Positions 17,267 to 25,293 of a stretch of DNA of 64,000 nucleotides are shown one piece after another (positions within the stretch are counted from its first letter, which is position 1; the number at the start of each line of letters is the position of its first letter). The stretch comes from Oribacterium sp. oral taxon 102 (GTDB lineage Bacteria > Bacillota > Clostridia > Lachnospirales > Lachnospiraceae): contig NZ_JABXYT010000001.1 of NCBI RefSeq assembly GCF_013394775.1, positions 1,068,501-1,132,500 on the forward strand, in the 5' to 3' direction. The translations under genes were made by a program, and so were the position numbers. The notes below the pieces were generated by a model. That model worked only from the letters and a program-made list of their open reading frames with translations, did no database searches and was not told the DNA's origin.

Positions 17267-17860
17267 ATGAGTAGCAGAATAGAACAGTTGATCGGCGAGA
17301 TTGAGGATTATATTGACAGCTGTAAGTATCAGCCGTTATCCAATACGAAGATTCTGGTAAATAAGGAAGAGATGGAAGAGCTTCTGGTCGAGCTGCGTCT
17401 TCGTGTGCCGGAGGAGATCAAGAAGTACCAGAAGATCATTTCCCAGCAGGAGGCGATCCTGCAGGACGCGAAGGTGCAGGCGGACGGGATGCTGAAGGAT
17501 GCGAAGGCGCAGACGGAGGAGATGATCTCGGACAATGAGGTGATGCAGCAGGCGTACCTTCGCGCGAATGAGCTGGTGCAGCAGGCGCAGGCGCAGGCAG
17601 ACCTGATCGTAAACAATGCGGTTGCGGACGCGAATAACATCCGCAGCAATGCCATCAAGTATACGGATGAGATGCTCGCGAGTCTGGAGACGATCGTGAG
17701 TCACAGCATGGGAGAGGCGCAGAGCCGCTTCAATGCCCTGCTGTCCTCCCTCCAGAATTCCTGCGATATCATCACGAGCAATCGGAGGGAGCTGTCGAAG
17801 TCCTTCGTGCAGCAGGGAGAGAATACTGCGGAGGGAGCTGCCCAGGAGCCTGTACAATAA
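17267..17860 (+). CDS. Coiled-coil protein, V-ATPase subunit E/H-like, function unknown
   Basis: 197 residues, soluble, mostly alpha-helical. After a short N-terminal region (NTKILVNKEEMEELL) residues about 55-140 are a long heptad-like stretch of Gln, Ala, Asp and Glu (for example QEAILQDAKVQADGMLKDAK). Related proteins behind coaD in Lachnospiraceae are often labelled ATPase or V-type ATPase subunit H, because of the coiled coil only. There is no P-loop. The N-terminal motif with conserved Lys and Glu somewhat recalls DivIVA-type scaffolds (inference). It starts six bases after coaD; ribosome binding is by GGTGAATAGGG. Confidence 0.8.
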   Translation: MSSRIEQLIGEIEDYIDSCKYQPLSNTKILVNKEEMEELLVELRLRVPEEIKKYQKIISQQEAILQDAKVQADGMLKDAKAQTEEMISDNEVMQQAYLRANELVQQAQAQADLIVNNAVADANNIRSNAIKYTDEMLASLETIVSHSMGEAQSRFNALLSSLQNSCDIITSNRRELSKSFVQQGENTAEGAAQEPVQ

Positions 17861-17916
17861 TCCCCATGCCGAAACCTTCGGCACTGCCAATCCTATAGCT
17901 CCTGCGCGTCATTCCG

Positions 17917-17984
17917 CTGTCAAATGTCCGAATACTCGCGCAAGCAGGCTTGCCTTGCGTTGGTCTGCTTGACAGGGGACTTAT
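17917..17984. repeat. Structured repeat, copy A
   Basis: CTGTCAA at 17917 pairs with TTGACAG at 17969. Inside, CAAG-CAGG-CTTG (17941-17952) forms an apical hairpin. It shares AATGTCCG, GCAGGC and the right end TGACAGGG..ACTTAT with the element at 55484-55559, and the apical stem differs by compensating changes. The surrounding gap 17861-18069 has no gene; the tRNA promoter follows. Confidence 0.6.
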
Positions 17985-17996
17985 ATAATAAAAGTA

Positions 17997-18025
17997 TTGA
18001 CAGTGGATAGCTGATCTGATATGAT
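17997..18025 (+). promoter_or_regulatory. Promoter of the tandem tRNA-Glu genes
   Basis: Consensus TTGACA at 17997-18002 and TATGAT at 18020-18025 with a 17-base spacer, 45 bases before the first tRNA. Confidence 0.7.
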
Positions 18026-18069
18026 ACATGGGTCGCAGCGCGGGAGATACAGCAAAGCGACTCTGATAT

Positions 18070-18141
18070 GGCGAATTGGTCAAGCGGTTAAGACGCAGCC
18101 CTCTCACGGCTGAATCCCGGGTTCGATTCCCGGATTCGTCA
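18070..18141 (+). tRNA. tRNA-Glu (anticodon CTC), copy 1
   Basis: 72 nt. Acceptor GGCGAAT pairs with ATTCGTC (one G-T), D stem GTC/GAC, anticodon stem CAGCC/GGCTG around loop CTCTCAC giving anticodon CTC (codon GAG), T stem CCGGG/CCCGG around TTCGATT, discriminator A. CCA is not encoded. The sequence is identical to copy 2. Confidence 0.95.
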
Positions 18142-18177
18142 CTTGTTTCGAAAGAAACGGTAAAAGCTAAGATCTAT

Positions 18178-18249
18178 GGCGAATTGGTCAAGCGGTTAAG
18201 ACGCAGCCCTCTCACGGCTGAATCCCGGGTTCGATTCCCGGATTCGTCA
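18178..18249 (+). tRNA. tRNA-Glu (anticodon CTC), copy 2
   Basis: Exact duplicate of the 72-nt gene at 18070, including three bases before it (TAT) and one after (C), after a 36-base spacer. No CCA encoded. A strong terminator follows three bases on. Both copies are surely processed from one transcript. Confidence 0.95.
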
Positions 18250-18251
18250 CG

Positions 18252-18283
18252 AAAAACCCTCCGAGTTTTCTCGGAGGGTTTTT
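18252..18283. terminator. Bidirectional terminator between tRNA-Glu and the cit operon
   Basis: 13-bp stem AAAACCCTCCGAG / CTCGGAGGGTTTT around a TTTT loop (18253-18265 with 18270-18282). T-runs occur on the outgoing side of both strands, so it can end both the tRNA transcript and the minus-strand transcript arriving from 18357. A second inverted repeat, GCTGCTC / GAGCAGC at 18293-18325, lies between it and that gene. Confidence 0.88.
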
Positions 18284-18356
18284 CTATGGCAAGCTGCTCT
18301 GCTTCATGAAGGAAAGCCGAGCAGCATAAGGAAGAGAATATCTGTGCCGGAGGGAT

Positions 18357-19223
18357 TCAGCGTCCCAGAAGCGCCGCAATTTCATGCGGAAGCGGACGCA
18401 TCCGCTCGAAGCTGTAGACCCGCCGATACCCCATTTCCCAAAGCTCCTCCAGCGTCTCCCGCAGATAAGCGCCGAGGTGGGCAGGCTTATGGCTGTCGCT
18501 GCCGATCGTCAGGAGCTCTCCGCCGAGCGAGCGGTAGAGATGCAGGATATCGCGGGATGGGGTCAGATCCGGAAGACCGTAGCGGTGGCTTGAGGTGTTG
18601 ACCTCGATGCCCTTCCCGTCCCGGATCACGGTTTTCAGAATTTCCGAGAGCAGGAGCTTCCGCTTCTCGAAGGGATAGATGCCCTGCAGATCATAGCGGA
18701 CGATAGAGTCGAGATGTCCGATTACGCTGTAGTTTTTGTATCGCCGGATGACGCGGAGCGTCTCCCGGTAGAAGCCCTCATTATATTCCTGCTGGCTCTT
18801 CCTCCTCTGGTAGTCCTGCGTCCAGAATTCCTGATCATCTATCTGGTGCAGGGACATGATGATAAAATCGAAGGGATAGCGGGTGAAAAGCCGTTCGTAT
18901 GCCGGGATCGTGTGAACCTGCATTCCGAACTCCAGTCCCAGCCGGAGCGTAATCTCCGACCGATATTTCTGCTGCAGCGTGCGAAGCTCCGAGACATAGC
19001 GGGGATAGTCGACATTGGCATTCGCTACCTGCACAGGCTCTCCGATGTCTCCCCGTCGGTATTCGATGCCGCGCGGATCATCCCAGTCCCGCTTAACGCC
19101 GTAATCGACATGATCCGTGAAGCAGAGCTCGCGGATGCCGCGCCGGATCGCATCCTGCACGACGGCTTCCATCGGATAGTCGGAATCGTCGCTGTATGCG
19201 CTGTGGACATGGTAATCAAGCAT
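18357..19223 (-). CDS. PHP-domain phosphatase, histidinol-phosphatase (HisK/HisJ) type
   Basis: 288 residues from MLDYHVHSAYSDDSDYP. PHP metal motifs are present: HVHSAYSDD at the start, CFTDHVDYG near residue 45, IGHLDSI and a late GSDSHKPAHLG. The family hydrolyses L-histidinol phosphate, but related PHP phosphatases act on other sugar or amino-alcohol phosphates and no his genes are nearby, so the substrate is uncertain. The start at 19223 has GAAGGAGACTCAA upstream; a 14-residue extension to 19265 is rejected. It overlaps the end of citG by 8 bases and is last in a minus-strand cluster. Confidence 0.85.
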   Translation of the reverse strand: MLDYHVHSAYSDDSDYPMEAVVQDAIRRGIRELCFTDHVDYGVKRDWDDPRGIEYRRGDIGEPVQVANANVDYPRYVSELRTLQQKYRSEITLRLGLEFGMQVHTIPAYERLFTRYPFDFIIMSLHQIDDQEFWTQDYQRRKSQQEYNEGFYRETLRVIRRYKNYSVIGHLDSIVRYDLQGIYPFEKRKLLLSEILKTVIRDGKGIEVNTSSHRYGLPDLTPSRDILHLYRSLGGELLTIGSDSHKPAHLGAYLRETLEELWEMGYRRVYSFERMRPLPHEIAALLGR

Positions 19224-20250
19224 TTGAGTCTCCTTCCATATCGCCGATTTCCTGCTCCAGTCCATGTAGAAGGATCGCGACGGCGAGCATGTCCGCCGCG
19301 CCGCCGGGACTGATATTTCTCCGGATGCATTCCTGATTCAGAATAGAGAGTGCGGAGAGCCCCTCCTCCCGGAATGCGCCGCCTGCTGCGAGGATTTTCG
19401 CTGCCCGCTGCCGAAGGAGGAGCATTGTTTCCGGGTTGCTCCGGCTCAGGACATTCGTATCGTTTAGCTTCGCCATGACAGCGAGAAGCGTGTTCAGGCG
19501 GACAGCGTTCAGGAGCGTCGGAGGGAGCGCCGCGCCTCCGGTGCGCTCCAGTGCATACGCGGTATAGCGCCGGATCGCCGGAAGCGCAGTATAGCGCAGG
19601 ATCGGGAAGCCCTCAATCGCCTGTCCGCGGATGCCTCTCTCCCCGAAGCGGCGGAAGAGCCGTTCGCCGTAGGTTTTGGGAACGGAATGCTGCATTTGTT
19701 CGAATTCCGCAGTGAGGATCCGTGCTGTCATGCGCCCTGCGGTCTCGAGGACAGACTCTGCCGGCACAGCGCGGAGAGGATGCGTGCAGGAGGAAGACGA
19801 AGGCTCCTGCGCGGCGGAAGAGCCGTCTGCCGCGGGCGGCAGCACCTGAAGCATGTTGCCGTAGGCGGCGAGCGCGATTCCCATGCTGAAGAGCATTCCC
19901 TTATGCGTATTGACACCGCCGGTTGCCCGGAGCATCGCCTGCTCCGCCTCGATGCCAGTGCGGCGGATAGAGAGGAAGAGCCGCTCTGCTTCGGTACAGT
20001 CGTCCTGAGGCTGCCCTGCTTCCTGATAAGGGCGCGCGCAGTATCCCTGCTCGAACATCCGGGAGAGGAAGGGGGTGATCGCCGCTGTGCTTCGTTCGAA
20101 GGTGTGGACATCCATGTCCCGATGCGCGCCGTTGTCGTGGAGATCGACGAGCCCCGGCTTGGGCGTCGTGTAGACCTCGCCCAGCAGTGCATCGTGGATG
20201 CGCAGCTGCATCGCTTTCCGCAGCTGTCTGTGCTGTTTATCTTCTGTCAT
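19216..20250 (-). CDS. citG: Triphosphoribosyl-dephospho-CoA synthase CitG
   Basis: 344 residues. Makes 2'-(5''-triphosphoribosyl)-3'-dephospho-CoA, precursor of the prosthetic group of citrate lyase acyl carrier protein. Motifs: EVYTTPKPGLVDLHDNGAHRD split around the conserved P-K-P-G-L-V-D, ATGGVNTHKGMLFSMG and, near the C-terminus, ISPGGAADMLA. The region around residues 140-165 holds an extra Ser/Ala/Pro-rich insert. AAAGGAAACGT precedes the ATG. CitX (the holo-ACP transferase) is not fused and not found in the window. Confidence 0.93.
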   Translation of the reverse strand: MTEDKQHRQLRKAMQLRIHDALLGEVYTTPKPGLVDLHDNGAHRDMDVHTFERSTAAITPFLSRMFEQGYCARPYQEAGQPQDDCTEAERLFLSIRRTGIEAEQAMLRATGGVNTHKGMLFSMGIALAAYGNMLQVLPPAADGSSAAQEPSSSSCTHPLRAVPAESVLETAGRMTARILTAEFEQMQHSVPKTYGERLFRRFGERGIRGQAIEGFPILRYTALPAIRRYTAYALERTGGAALPPTLLNAVRLNTLLAVMAKLNDTNVLSRSNPETMLLLRQRAAKILAAGGAFREEGLSALSILNQECIRRNISPGGAADMLAVAILLHGLEQEIGDMEGDSNA

Positions 20251-20282
20251 ACGTTTCCTTTTCCCGCCCGAAACGGCAGATA

Positions 20283-20310
20283 CGAAAAGAAGCGGACGTA
20301 TTATGTCCGC
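20283..20310 (-). terminator. Possible terminator or attenuator before citG
   Basis: On the minus strand GCGGAC / GTCCGC form a 6-bp stem with a 7-base loop (20305-20310 with 20292-20297), followed by TTCTTTT. The hairpin overlaps the stop of the small Cys-rich gene. It may reduce read-through into citG. Confidence 0.45.
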
Positions 20311-20519
20311 CCGCTGTCCTTGACATTTTTTGCAGACTGCTTCTCGGCGAGCTGTGAAAGGCGCTTCACATCGCTGCAGAACGCCGCACCGCCGCAGCCC
20401 GTGCAGCCCTTCCCGCAGTTTTTTGACTCCGGTGCGTCCTGCCGGAGACCCCTTCGGAAGATCAGACAGCTCAACGCTCCCATTGCGAGGAGCAGAAGCA
20501 GTGCCAGAATTTTAATCAT
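20301..20519 (-). CDS. Small Cys-rich membrane protein (FeoB-associated-like)
   Basis: 72 residues. One N-terminal membrane helix (MIKILALLLLLAMGALSCLIF) is followed by a short basic stretch and a Cys cluster NCGKGCTGCGGAAFC (four Cys within 14 residues) that could bind metal or an Fe-S cluster. The shape is that of FeoB-associated Cys-rich membrane proteins, but no feoAB is in the window. AAAGGG precedes the ATG. It lies between citC and citG on the same strand. Confidence 0.75.
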   Translation of the reverse strand: MIKILALLLLLAMGALSCLIFRRGLRQDAPESKNCGKGCTGCGGAAFCSDVKRLSQLAEKQSAKNVKDSGRT

Positions 20520-20661
20520 GGTTTTTCCCTTTCTCTTTTCGCGCAGCTAACAATCATTCGCACTCTCGCGATGCTTACACGTCGCTTCGTGTGACGTGGC
20601 TTCGCCTGCGGGATGGATACGGAATGCACCGCAGTTCATTACATGGGGAATCCGTGTTCCC

Positions 20662-21798
20662 CTAATAATGCGTGACCTTTCGCACTTCGCGGAGCTGCCG
20701 GAGGACGGACTCTGCCTCTTCAGAGCGGAAGAAGCGATAGGTGCTCTCGGGAACGAGCGGACGCAGCCGCTCGAAGTCTCCTTCCCGGAGCAGTGTCCGG
20801 ACAGTGGAGGCGGAAACGGGGACGCCCTCGTGCATAAGCCGCGGGAGGACACGGCAGGCTATTCCTGCCTCCGGCAGGGCGGTTTGCATGAGCTCGTTGT
20901 AGAGTCCGGTCACGAAGGAGCTGGGCTCTGTGCCGACATAGCGTGTGCGGATGCCGAGAAGAGGGGAGATCTCGGTGAAGATCCGGAGATCCAGACTTGC
21001 CTGACTCCGTATCACCGATTCCTGGTCCTTCTGGAAGTATGCCGGAAAGGTGGCGGAGCTGATGATGTAGGAGCCGCTGTCATGGAAGACGATGTTCCGG
21101 AGATCACTGCAGCCCTCCAGCACGAGCTTCTTTCGAACCGCATAGGGGATGAGACTGCTGTCCTCCGAGACCAGAAAGAGATGGAGCAGCTCGGATTCCG
21201 CGAGCGCTTTCTCAATCAGATAGCGGTGCCCCCTCGTGAAGGGGTTGGCGTTCATCACGATCGCACTGATCCTTGGCATAGCGGCGGAGCCGCCGCAATC
21301 CTGTCCTTCCTCACAGCAGCGCGGTATGGGGAGGAAACGTGCACAGTCTATGCCGCGCTCGATCAGCTGTGTCTTCGTTTCACTTCGGAGCCCGGCGAGA
21401 TAATTCCGGAAGCCGGAGGGTCTGTTCTCCATGAAGACCAGCTGCTCCGGAACGCGGATGATCTCGTAAAAGCCGAGACTCCCGAAGAATCTGGAAGCGC
21501 TGCATTTCGTATAGAGGAAAAGGTGGTAATTGCCTCTCCGGTACTGCTCCTCAATCAGATGGCTCACGACATCGTTCATCAGCGCCTCGCCCTGATGCGT
21601 GCTGTCGACCGCGAGACAGCGGAGGGTGTTTCGAAAGAGGCTTCCTGTCGCGATGACCTGTCCCTCCTCATCCAGCATGGCACAGGTATAGTCGAGATTT
21701 CGGTCGCGGCGGAGCTGCTCCCGGCGGAGAAGGCGGTCGACCTCTTCATTTGTATAATGATCCTTTTCAGAAACGGCGGTGATACGATATTCTGACAT
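20662..21798 (-). CDS. citC: [Citrate (pro-3S)-lyase] ligase CitC
   Basis: 378 residues. Acetylates the thiol of the citrate lyase prosthetic group using ATP and acetate, switching the enzyme on. An N-terminal GNAT-like region (about residues 1-140: TGSLFRNTLRCLAVD, SLGFYEIIRV) precedes the nucleotidyltransferase domain with IVMNANPFTRGHRYLIE (HxGH-like) near residue 190. AAGGAGCGCC precedes the ATG. Citrate lyase structural genes citD, citE and citF are not in the window. A small inverted repeat (GGGGAA/TTCCCC, 20645-20662) follows the stop. Confidence 0.94.
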   Translation of the reverse strand: MSEYRITAVSEKDHYTNEEVDRLLRREQLRRDRNLDYTCAMLDEEGQVIATGSLFRNTLRCLAVDSTHQGEALMNDVVSHLIEEQYRRGNYHLFLYTKCSASRFFGSLGFYEIIRVPEQLVFMENRPSGFRNYLAGLRSETKTQLIERGIDCARFLPIPRCCEEGQDCGGSAAMPRISAIVMNANPFTRGHRYLIEKALAESELLHLFLVSEDSSLIPYAVRKKLVLEGCSDLRNIVFHDSGSYIISSATFPAYFQKDQESVIRSQASLDLRIFTEISPLLGIRTRYVGTEPSSFVTGLYNELMQTALPEAGIACRVLPRLMHEGVPVSASTVRTLLREGDFERLRPLVPESTYRFFRSEEAESVLRQLREVRKVTHY

Positions 21799-22030
21799 GG
21801 CGCTCCTTAGAGCCCGTACCGTGGCGGGCGAAGAAAAAGCTTATCTGCAGGGCGGTATAAAATCTTGCGAACCGATGAAGCAATTCAATAGTATGCTCTA
21901 TCCAATATTACTCTGAATCAGGAAGAAATTCTACAATTACTTTCTCCGGATACTATGTGAATTTACAGGAAGCTTTGAACAGGTTCCCTTGAGAAAGAGA
22001 CCTCAGCTTTGCTTATAGGATCAAATGAAT

Positions 22031-22065
22031 GGGTGAAATATGGATTTACAGCCCGCATTTCACCC
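22031..22065. repeat. 9-bp inverted repeat in the citC-efp gap
   Basis: GGGTGAAAT at 22031-22039 and ATTTCACCC at 22057-22065, a perfect match with a 17-base loop. The 467-base gap 21799-22265 between divergent citC and efp contains no gene I can support, only this repeat and a candidate efp promoter. It could be an operator or a leader structure. Confidence 0.55.
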
Positions 22066-22092
22066 CGAAAGAGGAAAATGCAAAGGGAAAGC

Positions 22093-22121
22093 TTGCGCTT
22101 CGGGCGCTTTTATATTAGAAT
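22093..22121 (+). promoter_or_regulatory. Candidate promoter of efp
   Basis: TTGCGC at 22093-22098 and TAGAAT at 22116-22121, 17-base spacer, 145 bases before the efp start. Confidence 0.4.
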
Positions 22122-22265
22122 ATTTCAGTGTTTATGGGCAGACAGGGATACTATGCCCACCCGCCCGGTGCGGATCTTCGGAAGCGAACGCGCATTGACG
22201 GGGAATCGGGGGGACAGGCAGGCGGTTCCTTTAGAAAAGCTTTTTGTGAATTTTAGGAGGATTTT

Positions 22266-22823
22266 ATGGTTTCAGCAAGTGATTTCAGAAACGGCGTTAC
22301 ACTGGAAATCGAGGGACAGGTCGTACAGATCATCGAGTTCCAGCATGTTAAGCCGGGGAAGGGCGCCGCGTTCGTCAGGACGAAGCTTAAGAACGTCATC
22401 AACGGCGGCGTGACCGAGAGAACCTTCCGCCCGACCGAGAAGTTCCCGCCGGCACACATCGACCGTGTGGATATGCAGTATCTTTATGATGACGGCGAGA
22501 TGTACAACTTTATGAACAATGAGAGCTTCGAGCAGATCGCGCTTTCCCATGAGCAGATCGCGGATTCCATGAAATATGTAAAGGAGAATGAGATCTGCAA
22601 GGTGGTTTCCTATCAGGGCAATGTGTTCTCTGTGGAGCCGCCGCTGAAGGTCACCCTCGAGGTTACCCACACCGAGCCGGGTGTGAAGGGGAATACCACT
22701 ACCGGTGCGACGAAGCCGGCGACACTTGAGACCGGCGCAGAGATTCAGGTTCCTCTGTTCGTGAATATCGGAGACAAGGTCATCGTTTCCACGGTAGACG
22801 GCGAATATGTTTCCAGAGGGTAA
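22266..22823 (+). CDS. efp: Translation elongation factor P
   Basis: 185 residues, three-domain EF-P. N-terminal KOW-like domain includes [20 protein letters not shown], with Lys in the PGKGAA loop that reaches the peptidyl transferase centre. The C-terminal signature is [19 protein letters not shown]. Relieves stalling at polyproline stretches. TTTTAGGAGGATTTT precedes the ATG. Monocistronic: its own promoter region and a terminator follow. Confidence 0.97.
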   Translation: MVSASDFRNGVTLEIEGQVVQIIEFQHVKPGKGAAFVRTKLKNVINGGVTERTFRPTEKFPPAHIDRVDMQYLYDDGEMYNFMNNESFEQIALSHEQIADSMKYVKENEICKVVSYQGNVFSVEPPLKVTLEVTHTEPGVKGNTTTGATKPATLETGAEIQVPLFVNIGDKVIVSTVDGEYVSRG

Positions 22824-22844
22824 GAGGATATCGTTCTGATGAGG

Positions 22845-22872
22845 ACGGCTTCCCGCAGGGGGAGCCGTTTTC
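22845..22872 (+). terminator. Terminator after efp
   Basis: 10-bp stem ACGGCTTCCC / GGGGAGCCGT (one G-T pair), loop GCAG, then TTTTCC. It lies 21 bases after the efp stop. Confidence 0.72.
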
Positions 22873-22983
22873 CGTTTCAGGGGGGCTCCGCATGATTCCG
22901 AGCGGCGGTGGCGATGCCGAATGACGACAGAGCCGGGAACGGACTGTATTTTGCATTTCTAAGAAGAAAAAGGAGTGGGAGCA

Positions 22984-24786
22984 TTGACGACATTACAGAA
23001 TCGGATCGCGGATGCGGTTCGGGCCGCCTTTTCGCTGGCGGGCTATGATGAGGCGCTTGGCAGGGTGACGGTATCCAACCGTCCGGATCTCTGTGAATAT
23101 CAGTGCAACGGCGCGATGGCGGGTGCGAAGCGGTATCACGAGAAACCGATGGAGATCGCCGTAGCGGTGGCAGAGAAGCTTACAGGCATGGAGCTTGACG
23201 GGGAGCGGATTTTCTCGAAGGCAGAGGCGGTTATGCCGGGCTTTCTGAACCTGCGTCTGAACCCGCTCGTACTGGACAGCCATCTGAATCGAATGAACTT
23301 CGAGGAGGGGCTGGGGCTTGAGCCCTACGGGGCTGCAGAGACCATCGTGGTGGACTACGGCGGCGCCAATGTAGCGAAGCCGCTGCATGTCGGGCATCTG
23401 CGTTCGGCGGTCATCGGCGAAGCACTGAAGAGAATGGCGCTTCGTATGGGTAAGAAAGCCATCGGAGACGTACACCTCGGAGACTGGGGCCTGCAGATGG
23501 GATTGATTATCGCGGAGCTGGAGGAGAGGGGAAGGCTCGGGGAGCAGCTCACGATCGCGGAGCTGGAGGAGATCTATCCGGCGGCATCGAAGAAGGCGAA
23601 GGAAACGGATGAGGAGGGACGGCTCCTGCATCCGGATTTCGCGGAGAAGGCGCATGCGGCGACGCGCCGGCTGCAGGGAGGAGACGCGGAATGCCGAAGA
23701 GTCTGGGAGCAGATCATGGCGGTGTCCGTGGAGGATCTCAGGAAAAATTATGATGCACTGGATGTACATTTCGACCTCTGGAAGGGGGAGAGCGATGCGC
23801 AGCCGTATATTCCGGGGCTGATACAGCGCCTGATTGAGCAGGGGCTCGCTTATGAGTCGCAGGGGGCGCTGGTCGTCGATATCACGGAGCCGACAGACGC
23901 GAAGGAGCTGCCGCCGTGCATGATCCGGAAGTCGGACGGCGCGGCACTCTACGCGACCTCCGATCTGGGCACGATACTGGAGAGAGAGGAGCTGCTTCAT
24001 CCGGATCGTTATATCTATATTGCGGACAGCCGGCAGGCGCTGCACTACACGCAGTTTTTCCGCGTGGCGAAGAAGGCGGGCTTCGTAAAGCCGGAGACAG
24101 ACCTCACCTACATCGGCTTCGGCACGATGAATGGAAAGGACGGCAGGCCGTTCAAGACCAGAGAGGGCGGCGTGCTCCGTCTCGAGACGCTGATTCGGGA
24201 GACAAATGAGAGAGTGCTGGAGCGGATCCGGGAATCACGTTCGGATATGCCGGAGGCAGAGGCGCGGGAGAATGCGAGGACCATCGGGCTTGCGGCGCTG
24301 AAATACGGCGATCTCTCCAATCAGGCGACGAAGGATTATGTTTTCGATCTGGACAAGTTCACTGCCTTCGAGGGAAATACCGGCCCGTACATTCTCTATA
24401 CCATCGTCCGTATTTCCTCGATTCTCCGGAAGTATGCGGCGGCGGAGCGGCTCGAATGCGGCAGGATGGAGGATTTCGTGAGAGAACACGCGACCGACTT
24501 CCGGATTCTCCCGATCGCGGCGAAGAGCGGTCACAGCCTGCAGCTGCAGCTCGGCCGGTATCAGGACACGATGAATACAGCATGGGAGGAGCTTGCGCCG
24601 CACAAGATCTGTACTTATATTTATGAGACGGCGAATTTCTTCAATTCCTTCTACCATGATGTGAAGATTCTGGCGGAGGAGGACGAGGTGCAGAAGAAGA
24701 GCTATCTCGGCACGCTGCTCCTGGCATGGAAGGTTCTGACCGACTGTATTCATACGCTGGGCTTTTCGGCGCCGGAGCGGATGTAG
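22984..24786 (+). CDS. argS: Arginyl-tRNA synthetase
   Basis: 600 residues, class I synthetase. The N-terminal Arg-tRNA domain is followed by the HIGH-type motif KPLHVGHLRSA (about residues 131-141), the catalytic domain with YIADSRQALHYTQFF, and a DALR anticodon-binding C-terminus ending FSAPERM. The start is probably TTG at 22984, eight bases after AGGAG; the GTG at 22975 overlaps that ribosome binding site. ArgR is encoded at 31867, but no ARG-box is evident here. Confidence 0.95.
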   Translation: MTTLQNRIADAVRAAFSLAGYDEALGRVTVSNRPDLCEYQCNGAMAGAKRYHEKPMEIAVAVAEKLTGMELDGERIFSKAEAVMPGFLNLRLNPLVLDSHLNRMNFEEGLGLEPYGAAETIVVDYGGANVAKPLHVGHLRSAVIGEALKRMALRMGKKAIGDVHLGDWGLQMGLIIAELEERGRLGEQLTIAELEEIYPAASKKAKETDEEGRLLHPDFAEKAHAATRRLQGGDAECRRVWEQIMAVSVEDLRKNYDALDVHFDLWKGESDAQPYIPGLIQRLIEQGLAYESQGALVVDITEPTDAKELPPCMIRKSDGAALYATSDLGTILEREELLHPDRYIYIADSRQALHYTQFFRVAKKAGFVKPETDLTYIGFGTMNGKDGRPFKTREGGVLRLETLIRETNERVLERIRESRSDMPEAEARENARTIGLAALKYGDLSNQATKDYVFDLDKFTAFEGNTGPYILYTIVRISSILRKYAAAERLECGRMEDFVREHATDFRILPIAAKSGHSLQLQLGRYQDTMNTAWEELAPHKICTYIYETANFFNSFYHDVKILAEEDEVQKKSYLGTLLLAWKVLTDCIHTLGFSAPERM

Positions 24787-24812
24787 GACTGAAATTTTCA
24801 TAAATTGTTCGG

Positions 24813-24841
24813 TTTTATTTTATGCATTTTTGTGCTATCAT
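24813..24841 (+). promoter_or_regulatory. Candidate promoter of the asp23-nusB-xse-dxs operon
   Basis: Extended -10 TGCTATCAT (hexamer TATCAT at 24836-24841) with only a weak -35 (TTTTAT at 24813). The extended -10 resembles those before rpmB, degV and the SseB-domain gene. Confidence 0.4.
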
Positions 24842-24906
24842 CATTGCATAAAGTGGGAAAAGGCTGCATTCATAAGCTTGTATTTTGAATAGTGCGGGAG
24901 GGAAGC

Positions 24907-25293
24907 ATGGCGCAGAACGAAGAGAGAAAGTCCCATGTAGTGTATACGAAGGAGGAGCAGGGCTCCGTTGTGATCGCGGACGAGGTCGTAGCGATCATAT
25001 CCGGGATCGCGGCGACCGAGGTGGAGGGCGTCGATTCCATGGACGGCGGCTGGTCGGGAGAGATCATTTCCCGCATGGGGATACGGGATCTCGCGAAGGG
25101 CGTTAAGATCGAGATCGAGGACTACCATGTATCGGTGTCCCTGAACCTCTGCGTGAAGTATGGCTACTCGATTCCTGAGGTTTCCAGAAATGTGCAGGAC
25201 AGGGTCAGCCAGGCGATTGAGAATATGACCGGGCTGAATGTGCTGGACGTCAATATCAGAATATCCGGAGTGGCAACGAAAGACAATGAATAA
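24907..25293 (+). CDS. Asp23/Gls24-family protein (second paralogue)
   Basis: 128 residues, DUF322. The core reads GSVVIADEVVAIISGIAATEVEGV, here interrupted for length: VVIADEVVAIISG then VEGVDSMDGGW, and later VSVSLNLCVKYGYSIPE. The C-terminal NVLDVNIRISGV matches the family. This is the YqhY-type copy that sits before nusB in Firmicutes; YqhY has been linked to fatty-acid synthesis (acetyl-CoA carboxylase) control in Bacillus. ATG at 24907 with GGGAGGGAAGC; the GTG at 24892 has no ribosome binding site. The stop overlaps nusB. Confidence 0.92.
   Translation: MAQNEERKSHVVYTKEEQGSVVIADEVVAIISGIAATEVEGVDSMDGGWSGEIISRMGIRDLAKGVKIEIEDYHVSVSLNLCVKYGYSIPEVSRNVQDRVSQAIENMTGLNVLDVNIRISGVATKDNE

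Noticed and set aside
17917..17984. TTGACA at 17969 with TATAAT at 17984 as a promoter
   Set aside because: The spacer would be only 9 bases; the working promoter is the pair at 17997 and 18020, and this TTGACA is the basal arm of the repeat.
18076..18309. 77-codon open frame over the tandem tRNA-Glu genes
   Set aside because: It is a by-product of the duplicated tRNA; the product repeats the same peptide twice.
20645..20662. GGGGAA/TTCCCC hairpin as terminator of citC
   Set aside because: On the minus strand it lies at the stop codon and is followed by no T-run, so it is not listed as a terminator.
22009..22413. 134-codon open frame in the citC-efp gap running into efp
   Set aside because: Its 3' half is efp in another frame, the product is Arg/Ser-rich and no ribosome binding site is seen.
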